Positions 34,470 through 43,878 of a DNA stretch of 64,000 nucleotides are shown here, in pieces. The notes beneath the pieces are model-generated. The model did no database searches. It was given only the letters and a program-made list of their open reading frames with translations, and had not been told where the DNA came from. Made by a program: the position numbers and the translations under genes. Within the stretch, counting starts at the first letter, position 1, and every line of letters starts with the position of its first letter. Origin of the DNA: Streptomyces sp. CBMA152 (lineage in GTDB: Bacteria; Actinomycetota; Actinomycetes; Streptomycetales; Streptomycetaceae); NCBI RefSeq assembly GCF_014596475.1, contig NZ_MECJ01000030.1, forward strand, positions 62,001-126,000, written 5' to 3'.

Positions 34470-35957
34470 CTAGTGCACGGCGCCCATCAGCTGCTTGACC
34501 TTCTTGCGGTACATCCAGACCGCGAAGCCGGCGATCACCGCGAGGGCGGCCTCCAGGGTGACGACACCCTTGCCGTCCAGGTTGACGCCGCCGATGGAGA
34601 GCAGGCTGGTGGTGGCGTCACCGGCGGTGACGGCCAGGAACCAGACACCCATCATCTGCGAGGCGTACTTCGCCGGGGCCATCTTCGTGGTGAGCGAGAG
34701 GCCGACCGGGGAGAGCGTCAGCTCACCGACGGTCTGCACGAAGTAGATCGCGACCAGCCACATCGCGGCGGCCTTGTGACCGCCCTCGGCGATGGTCAGG
34801 GGCGCCAGGAACAGGAAGAACGAGGCGCCGATGAGGGCCAGACCGGAAGAGAACTTCACGATCGTGCTCGGCTCCTTGCCGCGCCGGTTCAGCGCCAGCC
34901 AGAACCAGGCGAAGACCGGGGCCAGGGCCATGATCAGAACCGGGTTGACCGACTGGTACCAGGAGACCGGGAAGCCCCAGCCGAGCACCGAGTTCTTGGC
35001 GGAGCTGTCGGCGAAGATCGACATGGTCGATCCGCCCTGGTCGTAGATCATCCAGAAGACGGCCGCGGCGGCGAAGAACCAGATGTACGCGGACATCTTC
35101 GACTGCTCGCCGGCGTCCAGGTCCTTGTCGCGCTTGATCTTCACGAGCACCCAGACCGGGATGACCAGACCGGCGATCGCGATCGGCACCAGCAGCCAGT
35201 TGAGCGTGTAGTGGCCGGAGGCCACGACGGCGATGTAGAAGGCCGCGGCGACGGCCATCCAGATCAGGCCCTTGCGCAGCGTCGAGGTGCGCTCCTCGGC
35301 GCTCAGCGGCTTCGGGGTGACGGCGGAACGCTCGCTGAGGTGACGGCTGCCGATCAGGTACTGGCCCAGGCCCAGCGCCATGCCGAGAGCGGCGAGCGCG
35401 AAGCCGAGGTGCCAGTTCACCTTCTCGCCGATGGTGCCGATGACCAGCGGCGCGGCGAAGGCGCCGGCGTTGATGCCCATGTAGAAGACCGTGAAGCCAC
35501 CGTCGCGGCGCGGGTCGTCCGGGCCGTCGTAGAGGTGGCCGACCATGGTCGAGATGTTGGCCTTGAGCAGACCGGAGCCGATCGCCACGAGGCCGAGACC
35601 GGCGTAGAACAGTCCGGCCGACGGCAGCGCCAGCGTCAGGTGGCCGAGCATGATGATCACGCCGGCGATGGCGACGGTCTTGCGCGGGCCGAAGACGCGG
35701 TCGCCGATCCAGCCACCCGGCAGGGTGAGCAGGTAGACGAGCGACAGGTACACCGAGTAGATCGCGGTCGCGGTGGTCGCGCTCAGGTGCAGGCCGCCGG
35801 GAGCCACCAGGTACAGCGGAAGCAGTGCCTTCATGCCGTAGTAGGAGAAGCGCTCCCACATCTCGGTCATGAAGAGAGTGGCCAGGCCGCGGGGGTGGCC
35901 GAAGAAGGTCTTCTCGGCGGTGGTGCTGGCCGAGTCCTTCGTCAGGCTGGACGCCAT
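34470..35957 (-). CDS. POT/PTR2-family proton-dependent oligopeptide transporter
   Basis: A 495-residue major-facilitator protein with about 14 hydrophobic segments importing di- and tripeptides with protons. The POT signature is near the N-terminus (FMTEMWERFSYYGMKALLPLYL, carrying ExxERFxYY), and the second PTR motif is FYMGINAGAFAAPLV. AAGGA lies six bases before the ATG. It is preceded by the 600-base, partly AT-rich region upstream of the response regulator. A hairpin at 36203-36233 could act as an attenuator of its long leader. Confidence 0.93.
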   Translation of the reverse strand: MASSLTKDSASTTAEKTFFGHPRGLATLFMTEMWERFSYYGMKALLPLYLVAPGGLHLSATTATAIYSVYLSLVYLLTLPGGWIGDRVFGPRKTVAIAGVIIMLGHLTLALPSAGLFYAGLGLVAIGSGLLKANISTMVGHLYDGPDDPRRDGGFTVFYMGINAGAFAAPLVIGTIGEKVNWHLGFALAALGMALGLGQYLIGSRHLSERSAVTPKPLSAEERTSTLRKGLIWMAVAAAFYIAVVASGHYTLNWLLVPIAIAGLVIPVWVLVKIKRDKDLDAGEQSKMSAYIWFFAAAAVFWMIYDQGGSTMSIFADSSAKNSVLGWGFPVSWYQSVNPVLIMALAPVFAWFWLALNRRGKEPSTIVKFSSGLALIGASFFLFLAPLTIAEGGHKAAAMWLVAIYFVQTVGELTLSPVGLSLTTKMAPAKYASQMMGVWFLAVTAGDATTSLLSIGGVNLDGKGVVTLEAALAVIAGFAVWMYRKKVKQLMGAVH

Positions 35958-36202
35958 GGTCGATCCTTGCTTGCTCGGGACGCGCGCTTCGTGAGCGATG
36001 GTCGCGCCCGGTGGGGGGTGGCCGGCACCGGCAGGGGAGCCGCCCCACCCCTACGCCCGAGGGGTTTCGCTCCGTGGGTGACGGAGAGAGAGGACGGACC
36101 CACCGGGATCCACGCCCGGGGCGCATCTTCGCGCCCGGGGCCCGGCCCATAGGTCATTCACTGTCTTCGGAACCGGAAATTCCGGTCCCTGTGCAGAAAA
36201 GA

Positions 36203-36233
36203 GACCTTTGGCGCGCCAAGCAGGCCAAAGGTC
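36203..36233 (-). promoter_or_regulatory. Hairpin followed by T-rich run on the minus strand; possible attenuator or sRNA terminator
   Basis: The arms GACCTTTGG (36203-36211) and CCAAAGGTC (36225-36233) are perfect, with a 13-base loop. Read on the minus strand it is followed by TCTCTTTTCTG, like an intrinsic terminator, 245 bases upstream of the transporter start. Read on the plus strand there is no T run. Confidence 0.45.
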
Positions 36234-36397
36234 CCCGAGTTAGTGCTAAAGGCGTTGAGACACCATACGACACCACACAGGCGCAAATGGAAGGACTTGA
36301 GACATGGATCACAGGCGTCGCTGGAACCATCTGCCCACATTCCAAGGTGGTTAACAGGATCGCATCCCATAGCCGCAGGGGCGGACCAAGAAAATAC

Positions 36398-36483
36398 GAT
36401 CAAGAAAAGGCCGCCGGGCGATCAAGAAGCGGTCGGGAGGCGATCGTTGGACGGTCCGTCGGCGCGCCTTCGACGATCAAGAA
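36398..36483. promoter_or_regulatory. Three direct repeats of CGATCAAGAA
   Basis: Exact copies start at 36398, 36419 and 36474. The spacings of 21 and 55 bases are close to whole helical turns, so a protein could bind them on one face. They lie 80-165 bases before the response-regulator start and may serve that gene, the transporter or both. Confidence 0.45.
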
Positions 36484-36563
36484 CTGATTACGTGTCGCCC
36501 CCGGGCAGGTCACTGACGGGTTCGACGGACGGGCCCTCCCGCTCGCGGACTACCATCACCCCC

Positions 36564-37241
<678 letters not shown>

Positions 37242-37300
37242 CGACCGGTGGGCCGACGTGGTGGGTCGGCCCGCACCCGTACGTCCTGGGAAACTGAACC

Positions 37301-38566
37301 ATGCGCCGCCGACTGATCAACTCCACGCTCGCCGTGGTGCTCGTCGTGATCGCCGTCTTCGGCGTCTCGCTCGTCATCGTCGAGACCCGCACCATCAGCA
37401 GCAGCGCCCAGGAGAACGTGAACTCCGAGGCGCTGCGCCTGGTCAGCGTCATCGACAGCCGGATGCTCGCCAACGAGACGGTCGGCCCGTCGGCGCTCAG
37501 CGAACAGGTCGGCCCGCAGCGGTACGCCCGCGTCGATATCCCCGGCCGTGACGCCATCGAACTGGGCACGCGGCCCGACGGCTCGGTCATCCGGGGCACC
37601 GCCATCGGCGAGCGCGGTGAGTCCGTCCTGGTCGAGGAGTCCCGCTCCACGGTCACCCGCGAGGTCGGCCGCACCCTGCTGATCATCGGCGCGGTCGCCC
37701 TGCTCGCCATCGTCTCCGCCGTGCTCCTCGCCGTACGCCAGGCCAACAAGCTGGCCTCCCCGCTCACCGACCTCGCCGAGACCGCCGAACGCCTGGGCTC
37801 CGGCGACCCGAGGCCGCGTCACAAGCGGTACGGGGTGCACGAGCTGGACCGGGTCGCGGACGTGCTGGACTCCTCGGCCGAGCGCATCGGGCGGATGCTC
37901 ACCGCCGAGCGCCGCCTGGCCGCCGACGCGTCCCACCAGCTGCGCACCCCGCTCACCGCGCTCTCGATGCGCCTGGAGGAGATCGCCCTCACCGACGACC
38001 TGGACACGGTCAAGGAGGAGGCGACGATCGCGCTCACCCAGGTCGAGCGGCTGACCGACGTGGTGGAGCGCCTCCTCACCAACTCCCGTGACCCGCGCAT
38101 CGGTTCGGCCGTCGTCTTCGATCTGGACGAGGTGGTCAAGCAGCAGCTGGAGGAGTGGCGCCCGGCCTATCGCAGCGCGGGCCGCGCGATCGTGCGCTCC
38201 GGCAAGCAGGGGCTGCGGGCGGTCGGCACCCCGGGCGCGGTCGCCCAGGTGCTCGCCGCGCTGATCGAGAACTCGCTGATGCACGGCGGCGGCACGGTCG
38301 CCGTCCGCACCCGCGTCACCGGCAACCAGACCGTCGTCGAGGTCACCGACGAGGGCCCGGGCGTACCGCCCGACCTCGGGGCGCGGATCTTCGAGCGGAC
38401 GATCAGCGGCCGCAACTCCACCGGCATCGGCCTCGCGGTCGCCCGCGATCTCGCGGAGGCGGACGGCGGACGCCTGGAGATGCTCCAGCAGCAGCCGGCG
38501 GTCTTCGCGCTTTTCCTGAGCCGGGTGGCGCGCGGTCCGCGCGAGCAGGAGCCGACGATCAGATGA
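37301..38566 (+). CDS. Sensor histidine kinase
   Basis: A 421-residue membrane kinase. Transmembrane segments (about 8-28 and 127-147) bracket an extracytoplasmic domain of about 95 residues. A HAMP linker follows, then the H box DASHQLRTPLTAL with H212, the N box LIENSLMHGG, the G1 box DEGPGVPP and the G2 box STGIGLAVARDLAE. All catalytic motifs are intact. It forms a pair with the preceding response regulator. The signal is unknown; the adjacent peptide transporter is a candidate target. Confidence 0.93.
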   Translation: MRRRLINSTLAVVLVVIAVFGVSLVIVETRTISSSAQENVNSEALRLVSVIDSRMLANETVGPSALSEQVGPQRYARVDIPGRDAIELGTRPDGSVIRGTAIGERGESVLVEESRSTVTREVGRTLLIIGAVALLAIVSAVLLAVRQANKLASPLTDLAETAERLGSGDPRPRHKRYGVHELDRVADVLDSSAERIGRMLTAERRLAADASHQLRTPLTALSMRLEEIALTDDLDTVKEEATIALTQVERLTDVVERLLTNSRDPRIGSAVVFDLDEVVKQQLEEWRPAYRSAGRAIVRSGKQGLRAVGTPGAVAQVLAALIENSLMHGGGTVAVRTRVTGNQTVVEVTDEGPGVPPDLGARIFERTISGRNSTGIGLAVARDLAEADGGRLEMLQQQPAVFALFLSRVARGPREQEPTIR

Positions 38567-38571
38567 CCGGT

Positions 38572-39087
38572 TTACGACCCTGAATTGTGGCGGGCGTACG
38601 ACTGCGGGGTCTCGCCCAGAAAGGATTCGGCGGTCTCGACGGCCTCGCGCGCGGGCAGCGCGCGGAAGACCCAGGTGCGGTACGACCAGAACCGGAACAC
38701 GGTGCCCAGGCCCAGGCCGACCACGTTCTTGGCGATGTTGTCCGCGACCGTCGAGGTGTAGCCGAAGCCGTAGTGCGAGAGCGCGAGCACACCGTTCTCG
38801 ATGACCAGGCCGATGCCGCTGAACAGCAGGAAGAGCATCAGCTCCCGGCTGCGGCGGCCGCTGTCGGTGTCGCGGTAGGTCCAGTAGCGGTTGCCGACGT
38901 AGTTCGTGGCGATGGCCACGACGGTGGCGATGACCCCGGAGCGTACGACCGCGAGGTGGGCCGCGTGCATGCACAGGTTGAAGACGATCGCGTTGACGAC
39001 GAACCCGATGGCGCCCACGGCACCGAACTTCGCGATCTCCCGGGCGAGCAGCTGCAGTCGCGTACGCAATGCGCCCCGTTCACTCAT
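38572..39087 (-). CDS. GtrA-family membrane protein
   Basis: A 171-residue protein with four hydrophobic segments. The GtrA pattern is clear (KFGAVGAIGFVVNAIVFNLC, then TNYVGNRYWTYRD). GtrA proteins assist transfer or flipping of polyprenyl-linked sugars. The start at 39087 has only a weak ribosome binding site. Its stop lies five bases from the stop of the histidine kinase. It fits the wall-glycan theme of the region. Confidence 0.88.
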   Translation of the reverse strand: MSERGALRTRLQLLAREIAKFGAVGAIGFVVNAIVFNLCMHAAHLAVVRSGVIATVVAIATNYVGNRYWTYRDTDSGRRSRELMLFLLFSGIGLVIENGVLALSHYGFGYTSTVADNIAKNVVGLGLGTVFRFWSYRTWVFRALPAREAVETAESFLGETPQSYARHNSGS

Positions 39088-39311
39088 GGTGATCGCCCAG
39101 CCCCGTTTCGAATCGGTGTGTTTTCGGCGGCGCGTTTCGCCGCGGCCAACCTGGCCATGCTAACCAGCCCCCCGGAGCATTGCTCGTGGACGCCCGCAAA
39201 TCCCGGCCATGCCCGGGCTCCGGCCCGCGCTCCCGTCCGCTCCCGGTCCGCTCCTCAGGCCCCGGACCGGCTCCTTCCGGGTGCTCCGGGGGCGGCGGAT
39301 ACCCTGGGGGT

Positions 39312-40451
39312 GTGACGTTCCCGGTAGTCGGCATGGTCGGCGGCGGTCAGCTCGCCCGTATGACCCACGAGGCGGGCATCCCCCTCGGCATCAGATTCAA
39401 GCTCCTCAGTGACACCCCACAGGACTCGGCGGCCCAGGTGGTGAGCGATGTCGTCATCGGCGACTACCGCGACCTGGACACGCTGCGCGCCTTCGCGCGC
39501 GGCTGCGACGTGATCACGTTCGATCACGAGCACGTGCCCACCGAGCACCTGCGGGCCCTGGAAGCGGACGGCGTCGTCGTCCGCCCGGGGCCCGACGCGT
39601 TGGTGCACGCCCACGACAAGGGGGTGATGCGCGCCCGGCTCGACGAGATCGGCGCCCCGTGCCCCCGCCACCGCATCGTGGCCGACCCGGCGGACGTGTC
39701 CGCCTTCGCGGCGGAGGGCGACGGCTATCCCGTCATCCTCAAGACCGTGGTGGGCGGCTACGACGGCAAGGGCGTGTGGTTCGTGCGCTCCGAGGCGGAC
39801 GCGGCGGACGCCTTCAAGGCGGGCGTCGACGTCCTCGCCGAGGAGAAGGTCGACTTCGTGCGCGAGCTCGCGGCGAACGTCGTCCGCTCGCCCTCGGGCC
39901 AGGCCGTGGCCTACCCGGTGGTCGAGTCGATCCAGGTCGACGGCGTCTGCGACACCGTGATCGCCCCGGCGCCCGACCTCGCCGAGGCGCTGGCGGGCCA
40001 GGCCCAGCAGCTGGCCCTGCGCATCGCGGACGAGCTCGGTGTGGTCGGCCACCTCGCGGTCGAGCTCTTCGAGACCCGCGACGGCCACATCCTGGTCAAC
40101 GAGCTCGCGATGCGCCCGCACAACTCCGGCCACTGGACCCAGGACGGCGCGATCACCTCGCAGTTCGCCAACCACGTCCGGGCCGTGCTCGACCTTCCGC
40201 TGGGCGACCCGCGCCCGAGGTCGAAGTGGACCGTCATGTGCAACGTCCTGGGCGGCGACTACCCGGACATGTACTACGCGTATCTGCACTGCATGGCACG
40301 TGACCCGCAGCTCAAGATCCATATGTATGGCAAGGACGTGAAGCCCGGCCGTAAGGTCGGCCACGTCAACACCTACGGCGACGACCTCGCGGACGTACGC
40401 GAGCGAGCCCGTCACGCGGCGGACTACCTCAGAGGAACGATCACCGAATGA
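39312..40451 (+). CDS. purK: 5-(carboxyamino)imidazole ribonucleotide synthase
   Basis: A 379-residue ATP-grasp enzyme of de novo purine synthesis, converting AIR and bicarbonate to N5-CAIR. The N-terminus FPVVGMVGGGQLARMTHEAG, KTVVGGYDGKGV, VELFETRDG and NELAMRPHNSGHWT are PurK hallmarks. The open frame is longer upstream, but GTG 39312 gives the family start. It lacks a ribosome binding site and follows TACCCT (39300-39305) by six bases, so leaderless translation is likely. It is coupled to purE by ATGA. Confidence 0.96.
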   Translation: MTFPVVGMVGGGQLARMTHEAGIPLGIRFKLLSDTPQDSAAQVVSDVVIGDYRDLDTLRAFARGCDVITFDHEHVPTEHLRALEADGVVVRPGPDALVHAHDKGVMRARLDEIGAPCPRHRIVADPADVSAFAAEGDGYPVILKTVVGGYDGKGVWFVRSEADAADAFKAGVDVLAEEKVDFVRELAANVVRSPSGQAVAYPVVESIQVDGVCDTVIAPAPDLAEALAGQAQQLALRIADELGVVGHLAVELFETRDGHILVNELAMRPHNSGHWTQDGAITSQFANHVRAVLDLPLGDPRPRSKWTVMCNVLGGDYPDMYYAYLHCMARDPQLKIHMYGKDVKPGRKVGHVNTYGDDLADVRERARHAADYLRGTITE

Positions 40452-40978
40452 ACAGCGCGTCCCCTGTCATTGGCATCGTCATGGGCTCGGACTCGGACTG
40501 GCCGGTCATGGAGGCCGCGGCCCAGGCCCTGGCCGAGTTCGAGATCCCGTACGAGGTCGACGTCGTCTCGGCCCACCGGATGCCGCACGAGATGATCGCG
40601 TACGGCGAGCAGGCGGCGGACCGCGGCCTCAAGGCGATCATCGCGGGCGCGGGCGGGGCGGCGCACCTGCCCGGCATGCTGGCGTCGGTGACCCCGCTGC
40701 CGGTGATCGGCGTCCCGGTGCCGCTGAAGTACCTGGACGGCATGGACTCGCTGCTCTCCATCGTCCAGATGCCGGCGGGCGTGCCGGTGGCGACCGTGTC
40801 GGTCGGCGGGGCACGCAACGCGGGCCTGCTCGCGGCCCGTATCCTGGCCGCCCACGACCCCGAACTCCTCGCGCGCATGCGGGAGTTCCAGCAGGAGCTG
40901 AACGACCAGGCGACGGAGAAGGGCAGGCGTCTTCGTACGAAGGTGGAGTCCGCGGCGTCCTTCGGCTTCGGAAAGTGA
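40448..40978 (+). CDS. purE: 5-(carboxyamino)imidazole ribonucleotide mutase
   Basis: A 176-residue class I PurE, converting N5-CAIR to CAIR. GIVMGSDSDWPVMEAA is the nucleotide-binding start and SAHRMPHEM contains the catalytic histidine. The ATG overlaps the purK stop and AGAGGAA lies upstream. It is coupled to the dipeptidase gene by a GTGA overlap. Confidence 0.96.
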   Translation: MNSASPVIGIVMGSDSDWPVMEAAAQALAEFEIPYEVDVVSAHRMPHEMIAYGEQAADRGLKAIIAGAGGAAHLPGMLASVTPLPVIGVPVPLKYLDGMDSLLSIVQMPAGVPVATVSVGGARNAGLLAARILAAHDPELLARMREFQQELNDQATEKGRRLRTKVESAASFGFGK

Positions 40979-42165
40979 GCACGGTGGACCACCTCGCGCG
41001 AGCCCGTACGCTGCTGGCCCAGCACCCCGTCGTCGACGGCCACAACGACCTCCCCTGGGCGCTGCGCAAGCAGGTCCGCTACGACCTCGACCAGTGCGAC
41101 GTCGGCCGCGACCAGAGCGGCCGGCTGCACACCGACATCCCCCGGCTGCGGGCCGGCGGGGTCGGCGCGCAGTTCTGGTCGGTGTACGTACGCACCGACC
41201 TGGCGGGCGACGACGCGGTCAGCGCGACCCTTGAGCAGATCGACTGCGTCGACCAGATGCTCGCGCGCTACCCCGGCGACCTGGCGCCCGCGCTGACGGC
41301 GGACGACATGGAGAAGGCGCGGGCGGCGGGCCGCATCGCGTCGCTGAAGGGCGCCGAGGGCGGCCACTCCATCAACAACTCCCTCGCCACGCTGCGGGCG
41401 TTGTACGCGCTGGGCGTGCGCTACATGACGCTCACGCACAACGACAACACCCCGTGGGCGGACTCGGCGACGGACGCGCCGGGGGTGGGTGGGCTCTCGC
41501 CGTTCGGCCACGAGGTGGTCCGCGAGATGAACCGCCTGGGCATGCTCGTCGACCTGTCGCACGTGGCGGCGACGACGATGCGGGACGCGTTGTCGACGTC
41601 GGTGGCGCCGGTGATCTTCTCGCACTCGTCGTCGCGGGCGATCTGCGACCACGCGAGGAATGTGCCGGACGATGTCCTGTCGCTGCTGCCGTCCAACGGC
41701 GGGGTGGCGATGGCGACGTTCGTGCCGAAGTTCATCCTGCCGGCGGCGGTGGAGTGGACGGCGGCGGCCGACGAGAACCTGCGGGCGCACGGGCTGCACC
41801 ATCTGGACACCACGTCCGAGGCGATGGCGCTGCACGCGGCGTTCGAGGCGGCGCATCCCCGGCCGATCGCCACGGCGTCGACGGTCGCCGACCACCTCGA
41901 CCACATGCGGGCGGTCGCCGGGATCGACCACATCGGCATCGGCGGCGACTTCGACGGTACGGCGTTCACGCCGTCGGGCCTGGACGACGTGTCCGGCTAC
42001 CCGAACCTGATCGCGGAGCTCCTGAGCCGGTCCTGGTCGGAGTCGGACCTGGCGAAGCTGACGTGGGGGAACGCGGTACGGGTGCTGCGGGACGCGGAGT
42101 CCGTGGCGGAGGGCTTGCGGGGACGCGCCCCGTCCAACGCGACACGGGAGTCCCTGGACGGGTAG
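40975..42165 (+). CDS. Membrane dipeptidase family protein (M19, renal dipeptidase type)
   Basis: A 396-residue zinc dipeptidase. The metal ligands are visible: DGHNDLPW (H-x-D), the bridging glutamate in KGAEGGHS, the histidines in VDLSHVAA and IFSHSSSRA, and the catalytic-site aspartate in GIGGDFDG. There is no signal peptide, so it is probably cytosolic. The GTG start overlaps the purE stop, an uncommon coupling of purine synthesis with dipeptide hydrolysis. An inactive-looking paralogue follows. Confidence 0.92.
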   Translation: MSTVDHLARARTLLAQHPVVDGHNDLPWALRKQVRYDLDQCDVGRDQSGRLHTDIPRLRAGGVGAQFWSVYVRTDLAGDDAVSATLEQIDCVDQMLARYPGDLAPALTADDMEKARAAGRIASLKGAEGGHSINNSLATLRALYALGVRYMTLTHNDNTPWADSATDAPGVGGLSPFGHEVVREMNRLGMLVDLSHVAATTMRDALSTSVAPVIFSHSSSRAICDHARNVPDDVLSLLPSNGGVAMATFVPKFILPAAVEWTAAADENLRAHGLHHLDTTSEAMALHAAFEAAHPRPIATASTVADHLDHMRAVAGIDHIGIGGDFDGTAFTPSGLDDVSGYPNLIAELLSRSWSESDLAKLTWGNAVRVLRDAESVAEGLRGRAPSNATRESLDG

Positions 42166-42170
42166 TTCCC

Positions 42171-42440
42171 CGGGGGCTGCGCCCCGGACCCCGTTTGTCT
42201 GCGGATCGTGCGTGGTTGCTCGCGCAGTTCCCCGCGCCCCTTAGATGGGCCCTTCGGGCCCTCCTAGGGGCGCGGGGAACTGCGCGACAAGCCCCCACCG
42301 GCGGTCAGCCGAAGAAGCAGGCCGCCCGCCCAGGGCTTTCGGGAAGGGGCGGGGTGGGGGAGAACTGCGCGAGCAACCCCCACCGGCCCGCAGCCGAAGC
42401 GCGGGGTCCGAGGGGCGACGCCCCCGAACGGCTCGTTCAG
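42171..42440. repeat. Composite palindromic repeat, copy 5
   Basis: The flank module TTTGTCTGCGGATCGTG is followed by a core hairpin with 21-bp arms (42221-42241 and 42266-42286). Its loop contains a second hairpin GGGCCC-TTC-GGGCCC. The tail module AGCCCCCACCGG, the right terminal arm (42337-42359) and a further partial copy of the GAACTGCGCGAGCAACCCCC tail follow. It fills the 345-base gap between the two dipeptidase-like genes. Confidence 0.87.
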
Positions 42441-42510
42441 CGCGACCTTCCGGGCCGCACATGTGAGTGTGGCCCTACTGCCGTCGCCGATGCCGAACCG
42501 GGAGACCGTC

Positions 42511-43758
42511 ATGGCAGATCTGCAGGACGAGGCCGACGTCGCCACCGCCGGGATAGGCGCTCCGGACCGCCCCACCACGCGTAAGCGGGGCGCCAAGAAC
42601 GCCCCCGACCCCGACATACCCGACGCCTCCACCGCGAGGAAACCCGCCCGCCGAAGGACCCGAAAGCCCGACCCCGCGCCCCCGGCCGTGGAGCCCGAGG
42701 CCGGCCCCCAAGAGGAACCCGCGCACCTCGACTCCGACGGCCTCACCCGGGCCCGCGCGGCCCTGCGCGCGCACCCCGTGGCCGACGGCTACAACACCCT
42801 CGCGCAGATCCTCGTGAACACCCCGTGGCACGACGTCGAGCTCGGCGAGAGTTCGCTGGACACCGACATCCCCCGGCTGCGGCACGGCGGAGTGGGCGCG
42901 CAGTTCTGGTCGTTGATGGTCGCGGTCGACTGCCCCGACCCGGTCAGCGCCACCCTCGAACGCATCGACCGGCTCCGTACGCTCGTCGAGGCCTGCCCCG
43001 AGGGCCTGCGCCTCGCGCTCTCCGTCGGCGACCTCGCCGACGCCCGTAACCACGGCCGTATCGCCTCGCTCTTCGGACCCGTCGCGGTCCACGCGCTCGG
43101 CGACTCGCTGGGCACGCTCCGGGCGTACCACGCGCTCGGCGTACGCGCGGTGGCGCTCACCGCGACGGTGAGCTGGACCCGCGCGGGCCTCACCCGCTTC
43201 GGGGAGGAGGTCGTACGGGAGCTGAACCGGCTCGGCATGGTCATCGACCTGTCCGGCGCGGCCCCGGAGACCATCCGGCAGACCCTCGGCGCCGCCAAGG
43301 CCCCGCTGGTCTTCACCCGGTCGGCCGCCCGCGCCCTCACCGACCACCCGCTCAACGTCGGCGACGAACTCCTCGCCGCGCTCCCCGAGAACGGCGGCGT
43401 GTGCCTGGTGAGCCTCGCCCCGGACCAGGTCGCCCGTCCCGGCCGCGCCGCCTGCGTCCAGGACGTCGCGGACCACATCGAGCATCTGCGCGGCGTCGTC
43501 GGCACGGGCCACATCGGCCTGTCGGGCGCGTACGGGCTGCCCCAGGGCTCCCCGCGCACCGTCGGCCTGGAGGACGCGTCCTGCTACCCGGTGCTGATCG
43601 CCGAGCTGATCGAGCGTGGTTGGGAGGAGCCGGAGATCGCCGCCCTGACCTGGGAGAACCTTGCCCGGGTGGTAAGGGATGTGGACTTCGCAGCCCGAGC
43701 GGCACAGCCCCGAAGGGGACCGTCAACGGCGACGATCGAGGACCTGGACCCGCGCTGA
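42511..43758 (+). CDS. M19 dipeptidase paralogue lacking the metal ligands (predicted pseudo-enzyme)
   Basis: A 415-residue protein. The first 70 residues are a polar, Lys/Arg/Pro-rich extension (RKRGAKNAP, RRRTRKPD). The rest aligns along its whole length with the dipeptidase just upstream, but every ligand position is changed: DGHNDL to DGYNTL, GAEGGHS to FGPVAVH, DLSHVAA to DLSGAAP, FSHSSSRA to FTRSAARA, and GGDFDG to SGAYGL. The frame is intact with normal codon bias, so it is a maintained gene. GGAG lies six bases before the ATG at 42511. It may bind peptides or regulate its neighbour. Confidence 0.85.
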   Translation: MADLQDEADVATAGIGAPDRPTTRKRGAKNAPDPDIPDASTARKPARRRTRKPDPAPPAVEPEAGPQEEPAHLDSDGLTRARAALRAHPVADGYNTLAQILVNTPWHDVELGESSLDTDIPRLRHGGVGAQFWSLMVAVDCPDPVSATLERIDRLRTLVEACPEGLRLALSVGDLADARNHGRIASLFGPVAVHALGDSLGTLRAYHALGVRAVALTATVSWTRAGLTRFGEEVVRELNRLGMVIDLSGAAPETIRQTLGAAKAPLVFTRSAARALTDHPLNVGDELLAALPENGGVCLVSLAPDQVARPGRAACVQDVADHIEHLRGVVGTGHIGLSGAYGLPQGSPRTVGLEDASCYPVLIAELIERGWEEPEIAALTWENLARVVRDVDFAARAAQPRRGPSTATIEDLDPR

Positions 43759-43774
43759 GCGTCGACCCGCACCT

Positions 43775-43812
43775 AAAGGGGCGCGGGGAACTGCGCGACC
43801 AGCCACCCACGG
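43775..43812. repeat. Composite palindromic repeat, copy 6 (half copy)
   Basis: Right arm AGGGGCGCGGGGAACTGCGC (43777-43796) plus CCAGCCACCCACGGTCCGC, the same truncated form as copy 1. It lies between convergent genes. Confidence 0.75.
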
Positions 43813-43878
43813 TCCGCACCCGAACGACCGCACTCCCCGTCCGCAACCGAAGAACCACGCCCCGGGCGGGCGCGGCCA

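Larger units (their letters stand above)
35958..36563. other. Long intergenic region with an AT-richer core (about 36160-36490)
   Basis: 606 bases between the divergent transporter and response-regulator genes. The part at about 36160-36490 is much less GC-rich than the window. It carries the palindrome ACCGGAAATTCCGGT (36172-36186), a hairpin (36203-36233), TTGAGACA twice (36255-36262 and 36297-36304, 42 apart) and CGATCAAGAA three times. Short open frames here lack ribosome binding sites and have unusual codon use, so I do not call genes. A regulatory region or an RNA gene is more likely. Confidence 0.6.

Noticed and set aside
36154..36403. Two overlapping minus-strand frames of 63 and 81 codons in the AT-rich intergenic region
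   Set aside because: Codon use is unlike the rest of the window, there is no ribosome binding site, and the content is cysteine-rich and unconserved-looking. The DNA signals (repeats, hairpins) explain the region better.
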